DNA of 64,000 bases from Ecdyonurus torrentis (taxonomy: Eukaryota; Arthropoda; Insecta; Ephemeroptera; Heptageniidae): NCBI GenBank assembly GCA_949318235.1, contig OX439131.1:48919422-48983421 (forward strand). The letters are read 5' to 3'. This document shows, one piece after another, positions 54,278 to 64,000 of the stretch. The translations under genes and the position numbers were made by a program. The notes under the pieces were generated by a model. That model was not told the origin of the DNA. It made no database searches and saw only the letters and a program-made list of their open reading frames with translations. Within the stretch, counting starts at the first letter, position 1. Every line of letters begins with the position of its first letter.

Positions 54278-54584
54278 TATAGGGCGTATGTGGATGATGT
54301 CATATTTATTGCGCTTGGAGGCCATACTGGAGTAGTGAATAACATTGCTCAGCTTAGATCAAACTTCATTTTCTTTGGGAAATCGGTTCCTTTTTATGTT
54401 ATTGTTATTTTTCTTACATACACATATGAGATACTAATTCAACATATTTACAGCATCAATGCTCTCAAAAATATTGCATAGTGTTTTTTTACTGGCAAAA
54501 TGATTTATTGTCCTATATGCCACTCATATGTTATTGAGTTATCCAACATGGCGTCGATTTTAACATGAATGCACACACCCTTTA
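54278..54584 (+). mobile_element. Family A MITE (A12)
   Basis: TATAGGGCGTATGTGGATGA start and GCACACACCCTTTAT end; near consensus inside. Confidence 0.85.
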
Positions 54585-55207
54585 TTAAGAAATAAATAAT
54601 TAAATAACAAAAAAAAAACTTTTTATTTGAAAATAAATTAAAAGTAAAAATAATTATTTTTAACTTTTTTATTTACAAAAGTAGAGAAATGTAAAAATCG
54701 TTCAAATTTCTTTGATTTTTCGGTCAAAAAAAATTTATTCCAGTTATATATATATATGTATATATACTGTATATATATATATTTATATATTTTCAATTTA
54801 GGTACAGTAACGTTGATCTGGGGGACATGTAATCGATTGTGAAGAACAAAAATCTTTATTTGAAAGCAAATTTGCTTTTGCTTCCATTAATTTCCTCTTA
54901 TTTTTTGTCCTATCAATTAGGTTATTGAATTTTAATGGATGGATTATTAATGCGAGTTGATTTTATTTCTTTTGAAACTCGGCAGACAAATAAAAAATAG
55001 TTACGGACATGAATTTTAAAAGAGCTGATGTGAAAGATATTGACATTCATACGCATTTATCAATACTCCTTTTAAGGAGAGAGAGAGAGAGAGAGGCCTG
55101 AGTTAAGGGCACCTAATTATTTGACCTTTAAATAGCTAAAAAAAAAAAAAAAAAAATGAAAAAAGTGAAACGCACTATACATCAGAAAAAAAAAAGTTGA
55201 CTTTAGC

Positions 55208-55401
55208 TTGTTCTGTTAATTAAAGTGAATCTCAACAACAGTGATTGGCTGACCAACAAAATACGACACATTCATTGGTTGATCTTGTTTTTGAGCCAAC
55301 AAAATTAAGTCGCATGAAGAGCATGGAATTTTTTATTGTGGAGTTGCTTTCATTAATTCTTATCAAGTTCAAAGTTCTAAAAGAAGAAATAACAATGATC
55401 G
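55208..55401 (+). repeat. Direct repeat N, right copy
   Basis: See 51958-52157; differences are scattered substitutions and small indels. Confidence 0.85.
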
Positions 55402-56550
55402 ACGTACTGTAACCCCCAGGCTCTGTGTAAAACAAGGCTCTTTAGAAGTTTTGTGTTTTAAGTGAAACTCCTTTAAATTATAGCGCGCGAAGTCAAAACC
55501 ATGCGGCAAAGTGAAACGCGTAATGCGCTGCTTGCCGGGTCAGGGAGGTTACTTTTTACAAGGACTCCCTACAAAAAAAAATTACAAGGACTTTATTGAT
55601 GACGTCACCGTTTGCTATCCGTGACGTCACTAATACAAACAATTAACCATTTAAAATGTCCTTACAATAAAAATTTACAAGGACATTTTTTTTTTACCCG
55701 CAAATGCACGAATGAATCAGATTAAATAAATGGGCACACCCTAAAATAATTTTTTATTTGAAATAATTATTTTGAAACGGAAGAAAAAAATAAAAATATA
55801 GAGTGAAATATTGAATTTTCATTATATGTTTATGAAAAAATAAAAAAAAATATATTTTTTTTAATTCTTTATGGGGGAAAAATGTTATAATTATTTATAT
55901 TTTATAATATAATATTTTTTGTATTTTCTTCAATTGAATTTTAAAAATTTGCAAATAGCTTAAAAATCGCATAATTTTATAATATATATTATTTTTATTT
56001 AATATATTTACGTTATAAAATTATATCTTTTATAAAAAAAAAAATAATAATAGTATAAAAAATTTGCAATTAAGGACATTTTTTTGTCTTGAATAAATTA
56101 TAGGTATAAAATATATACACTCTACTGTTATATATAGCAAAAGCATAAACAACTTTCTGTTTTTTTTTTTTACTTTTTCTATATATTAAAATGATTATAT
56201 TATATTATTTGATTTAATTTAAAACGAGAAAAAAAATGTAGAGTATTATATAGTGCGCAAAGGACATTTTTTTGAAGAAGAATATATTTTCTATTTTTTT
56301 TTCTCCATGGAGAAATGCACGCATGAATAATATAATATAGCAAAATTGCATATTGTAAAAAAAAGGCCGCAAGGAAAATGCAGCAAATTTTAAGTCTTAA
56401 ATTATTTTTATAGTGCAAATAAAAGTATTTTATATGTTTAACGCCGGATTATTTTGCAACGATATACATTGTTTTAAAGTATCTTTTCTTCATGTAGAAT
56501 TATATATATATATATATATAATATATATATAATATTATATTTATATATAT

Positions 56551-56711
56551 CGAGGGTGCTCCGCTATAATGTCCTAAGTCCACTTGACCTTGAAAAATAA
56601 AAAATCGTCGGATCAACCCCAAATTTTGGATTTATCCATTTCAGGTCATTTGCAGTAAAAAATATTTTTCAAGGTCAAATGGACTTAGGACATTATAGCG
56701 GAGCACCCTCG
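56551..56711. mobile_element. 161 bp foldback, CGAGGGTGCTCCGC ends
   Basis: CGAGGGTGCTCCGCTATAAT left and ATTATAGCGGAGCACCCTCG right, with GTCCTAAGTCCACTTGACCT also mirrored. Inserted in a TA tract. Confidence 0.9.
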
Positions 56712-56721
56712 ATATATATAT

Positions 56722-57589
56722 CAGGGGCGGATCCAGGAATTGTGTTTGGGGGGGGCGATCTCCTAGAAAACTAACAATGTAGGACCGGGGGGGGGGGGGG
56801 GGTAGCGCGCCGCAGGCGAAAAATTTTATTTGGCCACGCCCCTTTTTGGAAAATATTGCAAAATTAGTATGCCTTTGAAAAAATATTCTTGAATTGCAAA
56901 ATTTTTGATTTGGTAGTTTTTTTTTTTTTTTTTTTTTTATGTAAGCAAAAAAAAAAAAAAAAGTAAAAGTTGGACAAATGATTTCTGAAATATTTTCTAT
57001 TTTCATCTCTTTGTAAAATTATTAATGTTATTTCACTGAAAAAAAAAAAAATAAAAATAAATTGAAAAAAAAGAGCAAAATTTAAATAAATTATTAATAT
57101 TGTGTATTATTTTATTATTCTTAATTTATTTTTTATTATTTTTTTTTATACACCAATTTACTAAAAATTGTTTTGCAATTTTTCAAACTATTATCGATAT
57201 TGTAAAACATAAAACTTATATTTGGATGGAAAAATATTTTGAGATAAAAATTATAAAATTTACATTCAAGTTTTTTTTTTTTTTTTTTTTTTAGTTCTTA
57301 TCGCGAGCAAAATATTTCGTGGATGTCCAAGTATTAACAGAACTATATCTCTGATATATTACCCTGATGACATGACAACTAGGGGATGTTAAAAAAATTA
57401 TTTTTTGTTATACTGTATTTACTGTAGTCAGGATTCAAACGCTTATCCAGCAATAAAAGTTGCGCCGAAGGCGCAAAAAAAAATTTTTTTGACTAAATTT
57501 TTTTCAACTTTTGCTCATTTTTTTCCACCCACGTGGGCCGTTTGGGGGGGGCGGTCGCCCCCACCGCCCCCCCCCTGGATCCGCCCCTG
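56722..57589. mobile_element. 868 bp hAT-like MITE, CAGGGGCGGATCC ends
   Basis: CAGGGGCGGATCCAGGAA left and CTGGATCCGCCCCTG right, the terminus type seen in many hAT MITEs of animals. G and C tracts lie just inside each end. Flanked by TATATATAT so the 8 bp duplication cannot be defined. ORFs on either strand are spurious. Confidence 0.88.
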
Positions 57590-57849
57590 ATATATATATC
57601 ATCCTATATATATATATAAATAATACATTTTATTAATATATATATATATATTATATGTTAAGAAATATATAATTTAAACTATAAATATATTTATAGTTTA
57701 TATATTTCTTTAGGTATAGGTATATATATATAGCTATATATAAAGCTATATATAGTTGTTAAAAAACAATATGTAAAAAAATATAAATAATAATAATAAC
57801 TTGAGCAAAAAGTTTTTTTTTTTTTTTTCCCCTTCAACATAATATAATT

Positions 57850-58333
57850 TGCATTTTGCAAGGACATTTTTTAACAGCAGCGCAGAAGTATTTTTCTTTT
57901 AACTCTGTTAAGGCTAAAAATTAAGTACTATAAATTATGTGGTTTAATTTGACTATATAAAATTTTGTTATGCTAGTAACAGCTAGAAAAACTCGAGTAT
58001 CTTTTACTTTTTTTCTTTTTTTTGAAGTAAAAAAATTGCAAGTACATTTTTTTTAAATAGCGAATTGTACTTTCTTCTTAACTAGATTTTGTTTTAATAA
58101 AATCTTATTTAAAAGCATATAATAATGATACCTTTGTCTTTTAAAAATATATTTTTTACTTTTTATATTAAATTTTTTTTTTTCAGTCCTTATAAAAAAA
58201 ATTTACAAGGACATTTTTTTAACACCGTATAACAATTTTTCTTTTAACTACTGTTAAGGCTTAAAATTAAGTACTGTGGTTTATTGACTAAAATTCTGTT
58301 ATTCTAGTAACAGATAGACTCAAGTATGCTTTT

Positions 58334-58390
<57 letters not shown>

Positions 58391-59650
58391 AAGTCCTTGC
58401 ACAAAAAATTGCAAGGACATTTTTTTTAAATAGCAAATTGTACTTTCTTCTTAAAAAGATTTTGTTTTAATAAAATATTATTTAAAAGCATATAATACAG
58501 TCATGATACCTTTGTCTTTTAAAAATATATTTTTTACTTTTTATATTAAATATAAATTTTTTCTTTTCAGTCCTTGTAAAAAAAATTTACAAGGACATTT
58601 TTTTAACACCGCATAACAATTTTTCTTTTAACTGTTAAGGCTTAAAATTAAGTACTGTGGTTTATATTGACTAAAATTCTGTTATTCTAGTAACAGATAG
58701 ACTCAAGTATGCTTTTCCTTTTTTTTTTTTTTTTTTTTTTTTTTTTGGAAGTCCTTGCAAAAAAAATTGCAAGGACATTTTTTTTTAAATAGCAAATTGT
58801 ACTTTTTTCTTAACAAGATTTTGTTTTAATAAAATATTATTTAAAAGCATATAATATAATACATGATACCTTTGTCTTTTAAAAATATATTTTTTATTTA
58901 TTTTTATATTAAATATAATATTTTTTTTCAGTCCTTGTAAAAAAAAATTACAAGGACATTTTTTTAACAACGCATAACAAATTTTCTTTTAACTGTTAAG
59001 GCTTAAAATTAAGTACTGTGGTTTACTGACTAAAATCCTGTTATTCTAGTAACAGAAAAACTCAAGTATGCTTTTACTTTTTTTTTTTTTTTGTTTGTTT
59101 GTTTGAAGTCCTTGTAAAAAAAATTGCAAGGACATTTTTTTTTAAATAGCAAATTGTACTTTCTTCTTAAATAGATTTTGTTTTAATAAAATATTATTTA
59201 AAAGCATATAATACATGATATCTTTGTCTTTTAAAAATCTATTTTTTACTTTTTATATTAAATTATTTTTTTCAGTCCTTGTAAGAAAACTTTACAAGGA
59301 TAATTTTTTAAACAGCGCATAACCATTTTTCTTTTAACTGTTAAGGCTTAAAATTAAGTACTTTGGTTTATTGGCTATAAAATTCTGTTATTCTAATATA
59401 AGATAAACTCAAGTATATACTTTTACATTTTTTTTAAGTCCATGTAAAAAAATTTCAAGGATATTTTTTTGAAATAGAAAATTGCAATTCCTTCTTAATT
59501 AGATTTTTTTTCTAATAAAATATTATTTAATAGCATATATATAATACACAATATCTTTATCTTTTTAACAAAAATTACTTTTTATATTAATTAGATTTTT
59601 TTTTTTTTATTAGTCCTTGTGAAAAAATTTACAAGGACATTTGTTTTATT
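57850..59650 (+). repeat. Tandem array, about 340-380 bp units with two hairpins each
   Basis: Unit starts recognised by GTCCTTGTAAAAAAAATTTA near 58187, 58569, 58930, 59274 and 59611, with a diverged unit near 57850. A second hairpin (GTCCTTGC..GCAAGGACA) recurs about 180 bp into each unit (58390, 58749, 59106, 59437). Shared text between: AACTGTTAAGGCTTAAAATT and CTAGTAACAGATAGACTCAA. Spacing shrinks from left to right. Confidence 0.88.
58337..58390. repeat. Poly(T) tract within array unit
   Basis: About 52 T; the same place in other units holds 15-28 T, so this tract drives the unit-length differences. Confidence 0.95.
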
Positions 59651-62600
59651 ACAGCAACCATGCATATACGCGTAATAATAATTGTGTTATTTGAGGAAGT
59701 AAAATAATATTTTTTTAAAATACATGTATAAACTTTAACTTTTTAAATACAATATTATATAATTAATTATATATAACAACAAATTTAAATTGTACACAGG
59801 CAAAGAATTTTTGTTTCTTTAAAAATTTGCAAGGATTATTATTATTTTTTTTTTTGAGAGCTAGCATAGCAATTTTTCAATTATAATTTTTAACGCTAAA
59901 AATAAAGTAAGGTGGTTATGTTCATTGATTAAAATTAAGTTGTGTTGTATAAAATAATAATAATTATAATAAAAATTAATATGTTTGCACAAAAATAGTG
60001 ATTATTGTGATCCCGATAAACCAAAAAATAAAGGATGAATGTCAAAAATAATAATAAAGGAATCAATTATGCAAAATATTAAGTCAATAATTTTTTACAT
60101 TTAAATTCCATAAGCAGGACACAATAATAATGTACTATAAATTATTTAAATTTAAGTTTTATTCTCTATATCTTACAAAAATATGTTTTTATTAATAATT
60201 TAAATTTTCAAAATAAGGGAAACAAAATTATTCTCAGGTCTCCGGGGGTTGTCAGAGCCCAGCCCACTTCCTCATCAATTTTCGGAAAATGTCAATTAAA
60301 CCATCCAGGGGACCGGGAACCCAAGTTTTCGTTTATCTACGTTGGATTTTTTTTTAAAACCCCTACAACGGACATGAAGCAACCCGCACGACAAAGAAGT
60401 TCAACGGGTTGCATAGTTTCTAACTCTGCAGGCAACTTAATTTTTTAATTGAATTGTTTATAATATATTTTGGGATTGAGACGGCCGAGTGCCTTACCAT
60501 GTTTGACAGTAAAAACTCTTTAATTGAATTGTTTGTTTATTTAATTATATTTAAACAACTGTGATTTCCCAAATTTCTCTGCAATGATAATCACATTTTA
60601 AAGTTGAACTTGATAAAACTTCACATAATCAGCCCTTGTCACTGGCAAGGTCAGCATTATATAGATTATAGGTCGATCACTGTAAGGGTCCTCATTAGCT
60701 TTACGTTAATTTTGGCCTGCTAGTCGAGCTATATAGGGCTTTACCATATATTAAATTCAGGGTTTTAATTTATGAAAATCTTGCTTTGGAATTGTTTAAA
60801 CATGTTAAATAATAAATTATCAGATGATTAAGTTAAAAAAAAAAATAATAAATACTCAAAAAGTATTTAGGACGTAAACGAGACACAGTGAAAGGAGCGG
60901 GTGGAAAAATGTGTGCTCAAAAGCTGACTTCAAAACGAAGATTTTTGGGTCCCGCTACAAATTTCAGTTTCTCATTGATGTCGAACATTCAAATCTGGTA
61001 ACGTGGTAATAAAAAGTCATTTTGATCCACATTTTAAAATTAAGCTTTGAGAAACTAAAATTTCTGGTGGAACCCAGACCCTTGGAATCAACTTTGAGCA
61101 CAGTTTTCACTAGTTCCTTTTACTGGGGCTCGGATCGTTTCAAATTTCTATATAAATACACTTCTTCAGTTATTGTGCTTATGTTATTATTCTGATTACG
61201 GATAACCCGCCTTGCCAGTGTCATGTTCCTGATTATAGGCTTAAGTGCAGTTTCGTCTATTGGGTTCGAATACTTTTGCTCGAAATTATGTTATTTATAA
61301 ATACTTTTTTTTTTTTTTCTTTTCTTTTGTTATTTTCTGAATTTTAGAAATTTAGATATAATTCTAATTTTGAAATTTAATTCACAAACAAAGTGTCACA
61401 AACAACTAATCATATAATAACACATGTAGGCCAAACGTATACAATGGAAAACGCAATTTTAAAATGCATTTAATGGCACAGAACTTTCGGAAAAAAATTT
61501 TCTTCTTTTTTTCACTATAAATAATTAGATATAGATTATATAATAAATGAAATAATAATGATATAGTTTTAATTTATATAATATTTACATATTCAATTTC
61601 AATCAAAGGGTTTGTATTATGAATATATATGTGCTGTGCAGTGTGACACAGAGACGACAAAATATCTTTTAACAAATAATTTGAAATTAAAAAAACTAAG
61701 GCGCCTGCAGAGTTAGAAGCTATGCATCCCGTTGCACTTTTCTATCATGCGGGTTGCTTCATGTCACTTTTAGGGGTTTTAAAAAAATTCTTCCGTAGAT
61801 AAACGAAACCTCTTGGGTTCCCGCGGTCCCCTGGAATGGTTTGACATTTTCCAAAAATTGATGATTATTTTTATAAGTGTGCTGGGCTCTGACAACCCCC
61901 GGACCGGAGACCTGATAATTATTTTGATTCCCGCTTATTTTAAAAATTTAAATTATTAAATAAAAACACATTTTCGTAGGCAGATAGAGAAATTTTTAAA
62001 TAATTAATAATATAGTGTGTCCTGCTTATGTAATTTAAATGTAAAAAATTATTGATTTAATATTTTGCATAATTGATTAATAATTATTATTATTATTTTG
62101 TCGTTCATCCTTGAATTTGTTTTATATCAGTTATCTTTATTTGTGCAAAACCTATAAGATTTTTATTATCTTATTGTTTTACCAACACAGCTTAATTTTA
62201 GTCAATACCACCTTACTTTATTTTTAGCCTTAAAAATTATAATGAAAAAAAAATATATTTTCTCAAAAAAAAAAAAAAAAAAAAAAAGAAGAAGAAGAAG
62301 AAGAAGGAGAAGACCTTTTAGCAAGAAAAAAAATCTTTGTCTATATAATGCATACAATTTAAATTTGCTGTTTAATTATATCATATTGTTCTTAAAAGTT
62401 TTAGTTTAAACATTTATTTATTAATAATATAAATATTGTCTTATTTTTTTACTTCCACAAAACACACAATTTACTCGTGTATGTATGATTTCTATACTTA
62501 AAAAAAATGTCCTTGTAAAGTTTTTACAGTAATAAAGGACTTAAAAAAAATATATATATATATATATTCTCATATAAAAAGTATTATTTTTTTAAAGACA

Positions 62601-63054
62601 AAGATATCATGTATATTATATGCTATATAATATTTTATTTAAAAATATCTATAAAAAGAAATTGCAATTTACAATTTACTATATATTTAAAAAAAATGCC
62701 CACTTTGCAATTTTGTTTACAAGGACTTAAAAAAATCTTCTTTATGTATACAATTTATATTTGTTGTTTAATATATATTATATTTGTTTTTAAAAGTTAC
62801 TATATACATTTATTTGTTAATAATATTAATATTAACTTAATTTTTACTTCCATATACAAATAACGCACAATTATTATTATTACGCGTATACATATATTAT
62901 AATATATATTATGCATGATTGATATACACTAAAAAAATGTCCTGGTAATTTTTTTTTTACAAGGACTAAAATAAAATATACGAGTATATATACTAAAATA
63001 AAAGAAAAAAAAAAAAAAAAGTTATTAAACTCAAAGACATTGATATGTAATATG

Positions 63055-63215
63055 CAGACTTGGCCAGCGCTCTTTTAAAATGAGCGCGCTCACGCTCATC
63101 GCTCACGCTCACGTAAATGAGCGCGCTCACGCTTTCGCTCGTGATTTTGCAAATGAGCGCGCTCACGCTCACGCTCATGAATTTTTTGAGCGCGCTCTTT
63201 TCGCTCATATTTATA
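63055..63215. mobile_element. hAT-like terminus with GAGCGCGCTC palindromes
   Basis: CAGACTTGGCCAGCGCTC followed by four copies of GAGCGCGCTC and many CACGCTC or GAGCG half sites in 150 bp. Subterminal clusters of this kind flank hAT-type ends; the partner end is not in view. Confidence 0.45.
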
Positions 63216-63334
63216 TATTTCCCATTGGTGCATTTTATTCTTGAAGGCTTTTAATTTATACGTATATTGATTTTTATACAGAAGAGGACGAGGTAGAACG
63301 TTTATACATATATAATATTATTATTATTCAATAA

Positions 63335-63466
63335 GTATGCAAGAAAAATAATATTTACAAAAAATAGCTAATTTTACACACAAAATTGCCTTAAACTACG
63401 TTTGTTCTATGCAGAGCAATGTTATTCATTACTCAAGAAGAGCATCGAAAAGCATTCAGAATGACG
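63335..63466 (-). mobile_element. Family A MITE fragment (A13)
   Basis: AAGTATGCAAGAAAAATAAT, TATGCAGAGCAATGTTATTC and AAGAGCATCGAAAAGC match the 2490-2780 subfamily. Confidence 0.7.
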
Positions 63467-64000
63467 TAAGTTTAACACTTTACGTCGCAAAAATAATAAT
63501 AAATATATTTTTTACAGTCAGTGCCTAAACATGAACTTTCATGCTGATCACTATTTGATTTAAACTGAGTAACCCCCCCCCTCCCCCCGTGAGCCTCTTT
63601 TAATCCCAGTACGTTTTTTTTTTTTTTTTTTTTTTTTTTGCAAAATTTTGAATATTGCTATTGATGTCTATGGCTATAATTACTGTTGGTTTAATCACCA
63701 TTCTGTGACAAAAAAAGTGTCATCTGGCACTAACAAAAGATCTTCAGATACTTGTGTCCATTACTCGCAAAATGGTTAGGTGTCGCGACTTGCAGTTGAA
63801 AGTGGAAGGGGGGAAGTGAGCATGCACTTGAACTATACAATCATTCCTGTATTTTCTCTATTCATTGAAAAATGTTTTCTACTATATATTTTTGTTTTGT
63901 TATCATGCTATTAACTCTTTATTTCAAATGTAATATCTAGAAAAAAATAAAGAAAGCCTTTTATTAAAATAGTAGAAATGAGTACAAATTTCAAAGTAAA
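63467..64000. other. AT-rich, no gene seen
   Basis: C-rich and poly(T) tracts at 63576-63641; nothing else supported before the window ends. Confidence 0.5.

Larger units (their letters stand above)
55535..62970. mobile_element. Giant inverted-repeat element with hairpin tandem arrays
   Basis: Axis near 61075. 60234-60434 (GGTCTCCGGGGGTTGTCAGA...CTCTGCAGG) is inverted at 61704-61916; 59870-59960 (AAAATAAAGTAAGGTGGT) at 62165-62235; 60620-60660 at 61205-61245. Both arms carry GTCCTTG..CAAGGAC hairpins, with a tandem array in the left arm (57850-59650) and scattered hairpins in the right arm (62507-62970). No ORF of substance. Resembles foldback (FB)-type transposons by architecture; outer termini and target duplication are not resolved. 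Confidence 0.7.

Noticed and set aside
60475..60500. tRNA-like fragment GACGGCCGAGTGCC
   Set aside because: Only an A-box-like string; no B box at the right distance.

Overview
This is a strongly AT-rich eukaryotic, almost certainly metazoan, nuclear window. It has spliceosomal GT-AG introns, SSR tracts, tRNA-headed SINEs, a 5'-truncated LINE and many small inverted-repeat transposons (MITEs and foldbacks). There is no bacterial-style gene packing, rRNA, tRNA gene or CRISPR. The base composition, large introns and MITE load fit an invertebrate. I could not fix the phylum from sequence alone.

One host gene is well supported. It lies on the + strand with exons from about 30.9 kb to 49.0 kb: 14 exons in the confident chain, with two weaker candidates upstream at 17.6 and 26.6 kb. 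Intron phases agree at every junction except one choice of acceptor near 39.8 kb. The predicted product, about 750 residues in the visible part, starts basic and low-complexity (K/R-rich, S/T-rich, then three 13-residue AREEAAGGEQP-type repeats, then a PPPNKRARQ nuclear-localisation-like stretch). It continues as a long, probably alpha-helical soluble region. I do not recognise the family. Its 5' end, and possibly its 3' end, is unresolved.

Most of the rest is transposon-derived. 0-8 kb: short foldbacks, a Tc1/mariner-like MITE family (B, TIR CAGCTCTGGCCAAAAGTT, TA target) and interrupted copies of families F, G and M. 8-10.9 kb: a 1.74 kb TIR element that encloses a GC-rich promoter/first-exon-like patch, then a 973 bp foldback built of about 20 bp GGTCTAC..GCACCACC boxes with an exact 8 bp target duplication. 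14.4-16.3 kb: a 1.83 kb near-perfect palindrome with CAGT termini and TA duplication. 16.5-24.2 kb: a cluster of family A MITEs (TATAGGGTGTATGC ends), one nested inside another, and a 2.06 kb hAT-like element with 8 bp duplication and GTGCAGTCAG subterminal boxes. 25-34 kb: two copies of one SINE (one split by a MITE) and a three-level nest of MITEs at 32.75-33.42 kb. 34.8-36.3 and 41.3-43.1 kb: long foldbacks within introns. 43.2-44.5 kb: a second SINE and a LINE 3' end. 51.9-55.4 kb: 195 bp direct repeats flanking two foldbacks and a frameshifted coding relic. 55.5-63.0 kb: a giant inverted-repeat structure whose left arm carries a tandem array of about 340-380 bp units, each holding GTCCTTG..CAAGGAC hairpins, with two more MITEs inside. 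63.05 kb: a hAT-like end with repeated GAGCGCGCTC palindromes.

No transposase or reverse transcriptase ORF is intact, so all mobile elements here look non-autonomous or dead. The main biology on view is a housekeeping-like host gene whose introns have been repeatedly used as landing sites, and an unusual diversity of long foldback elements.
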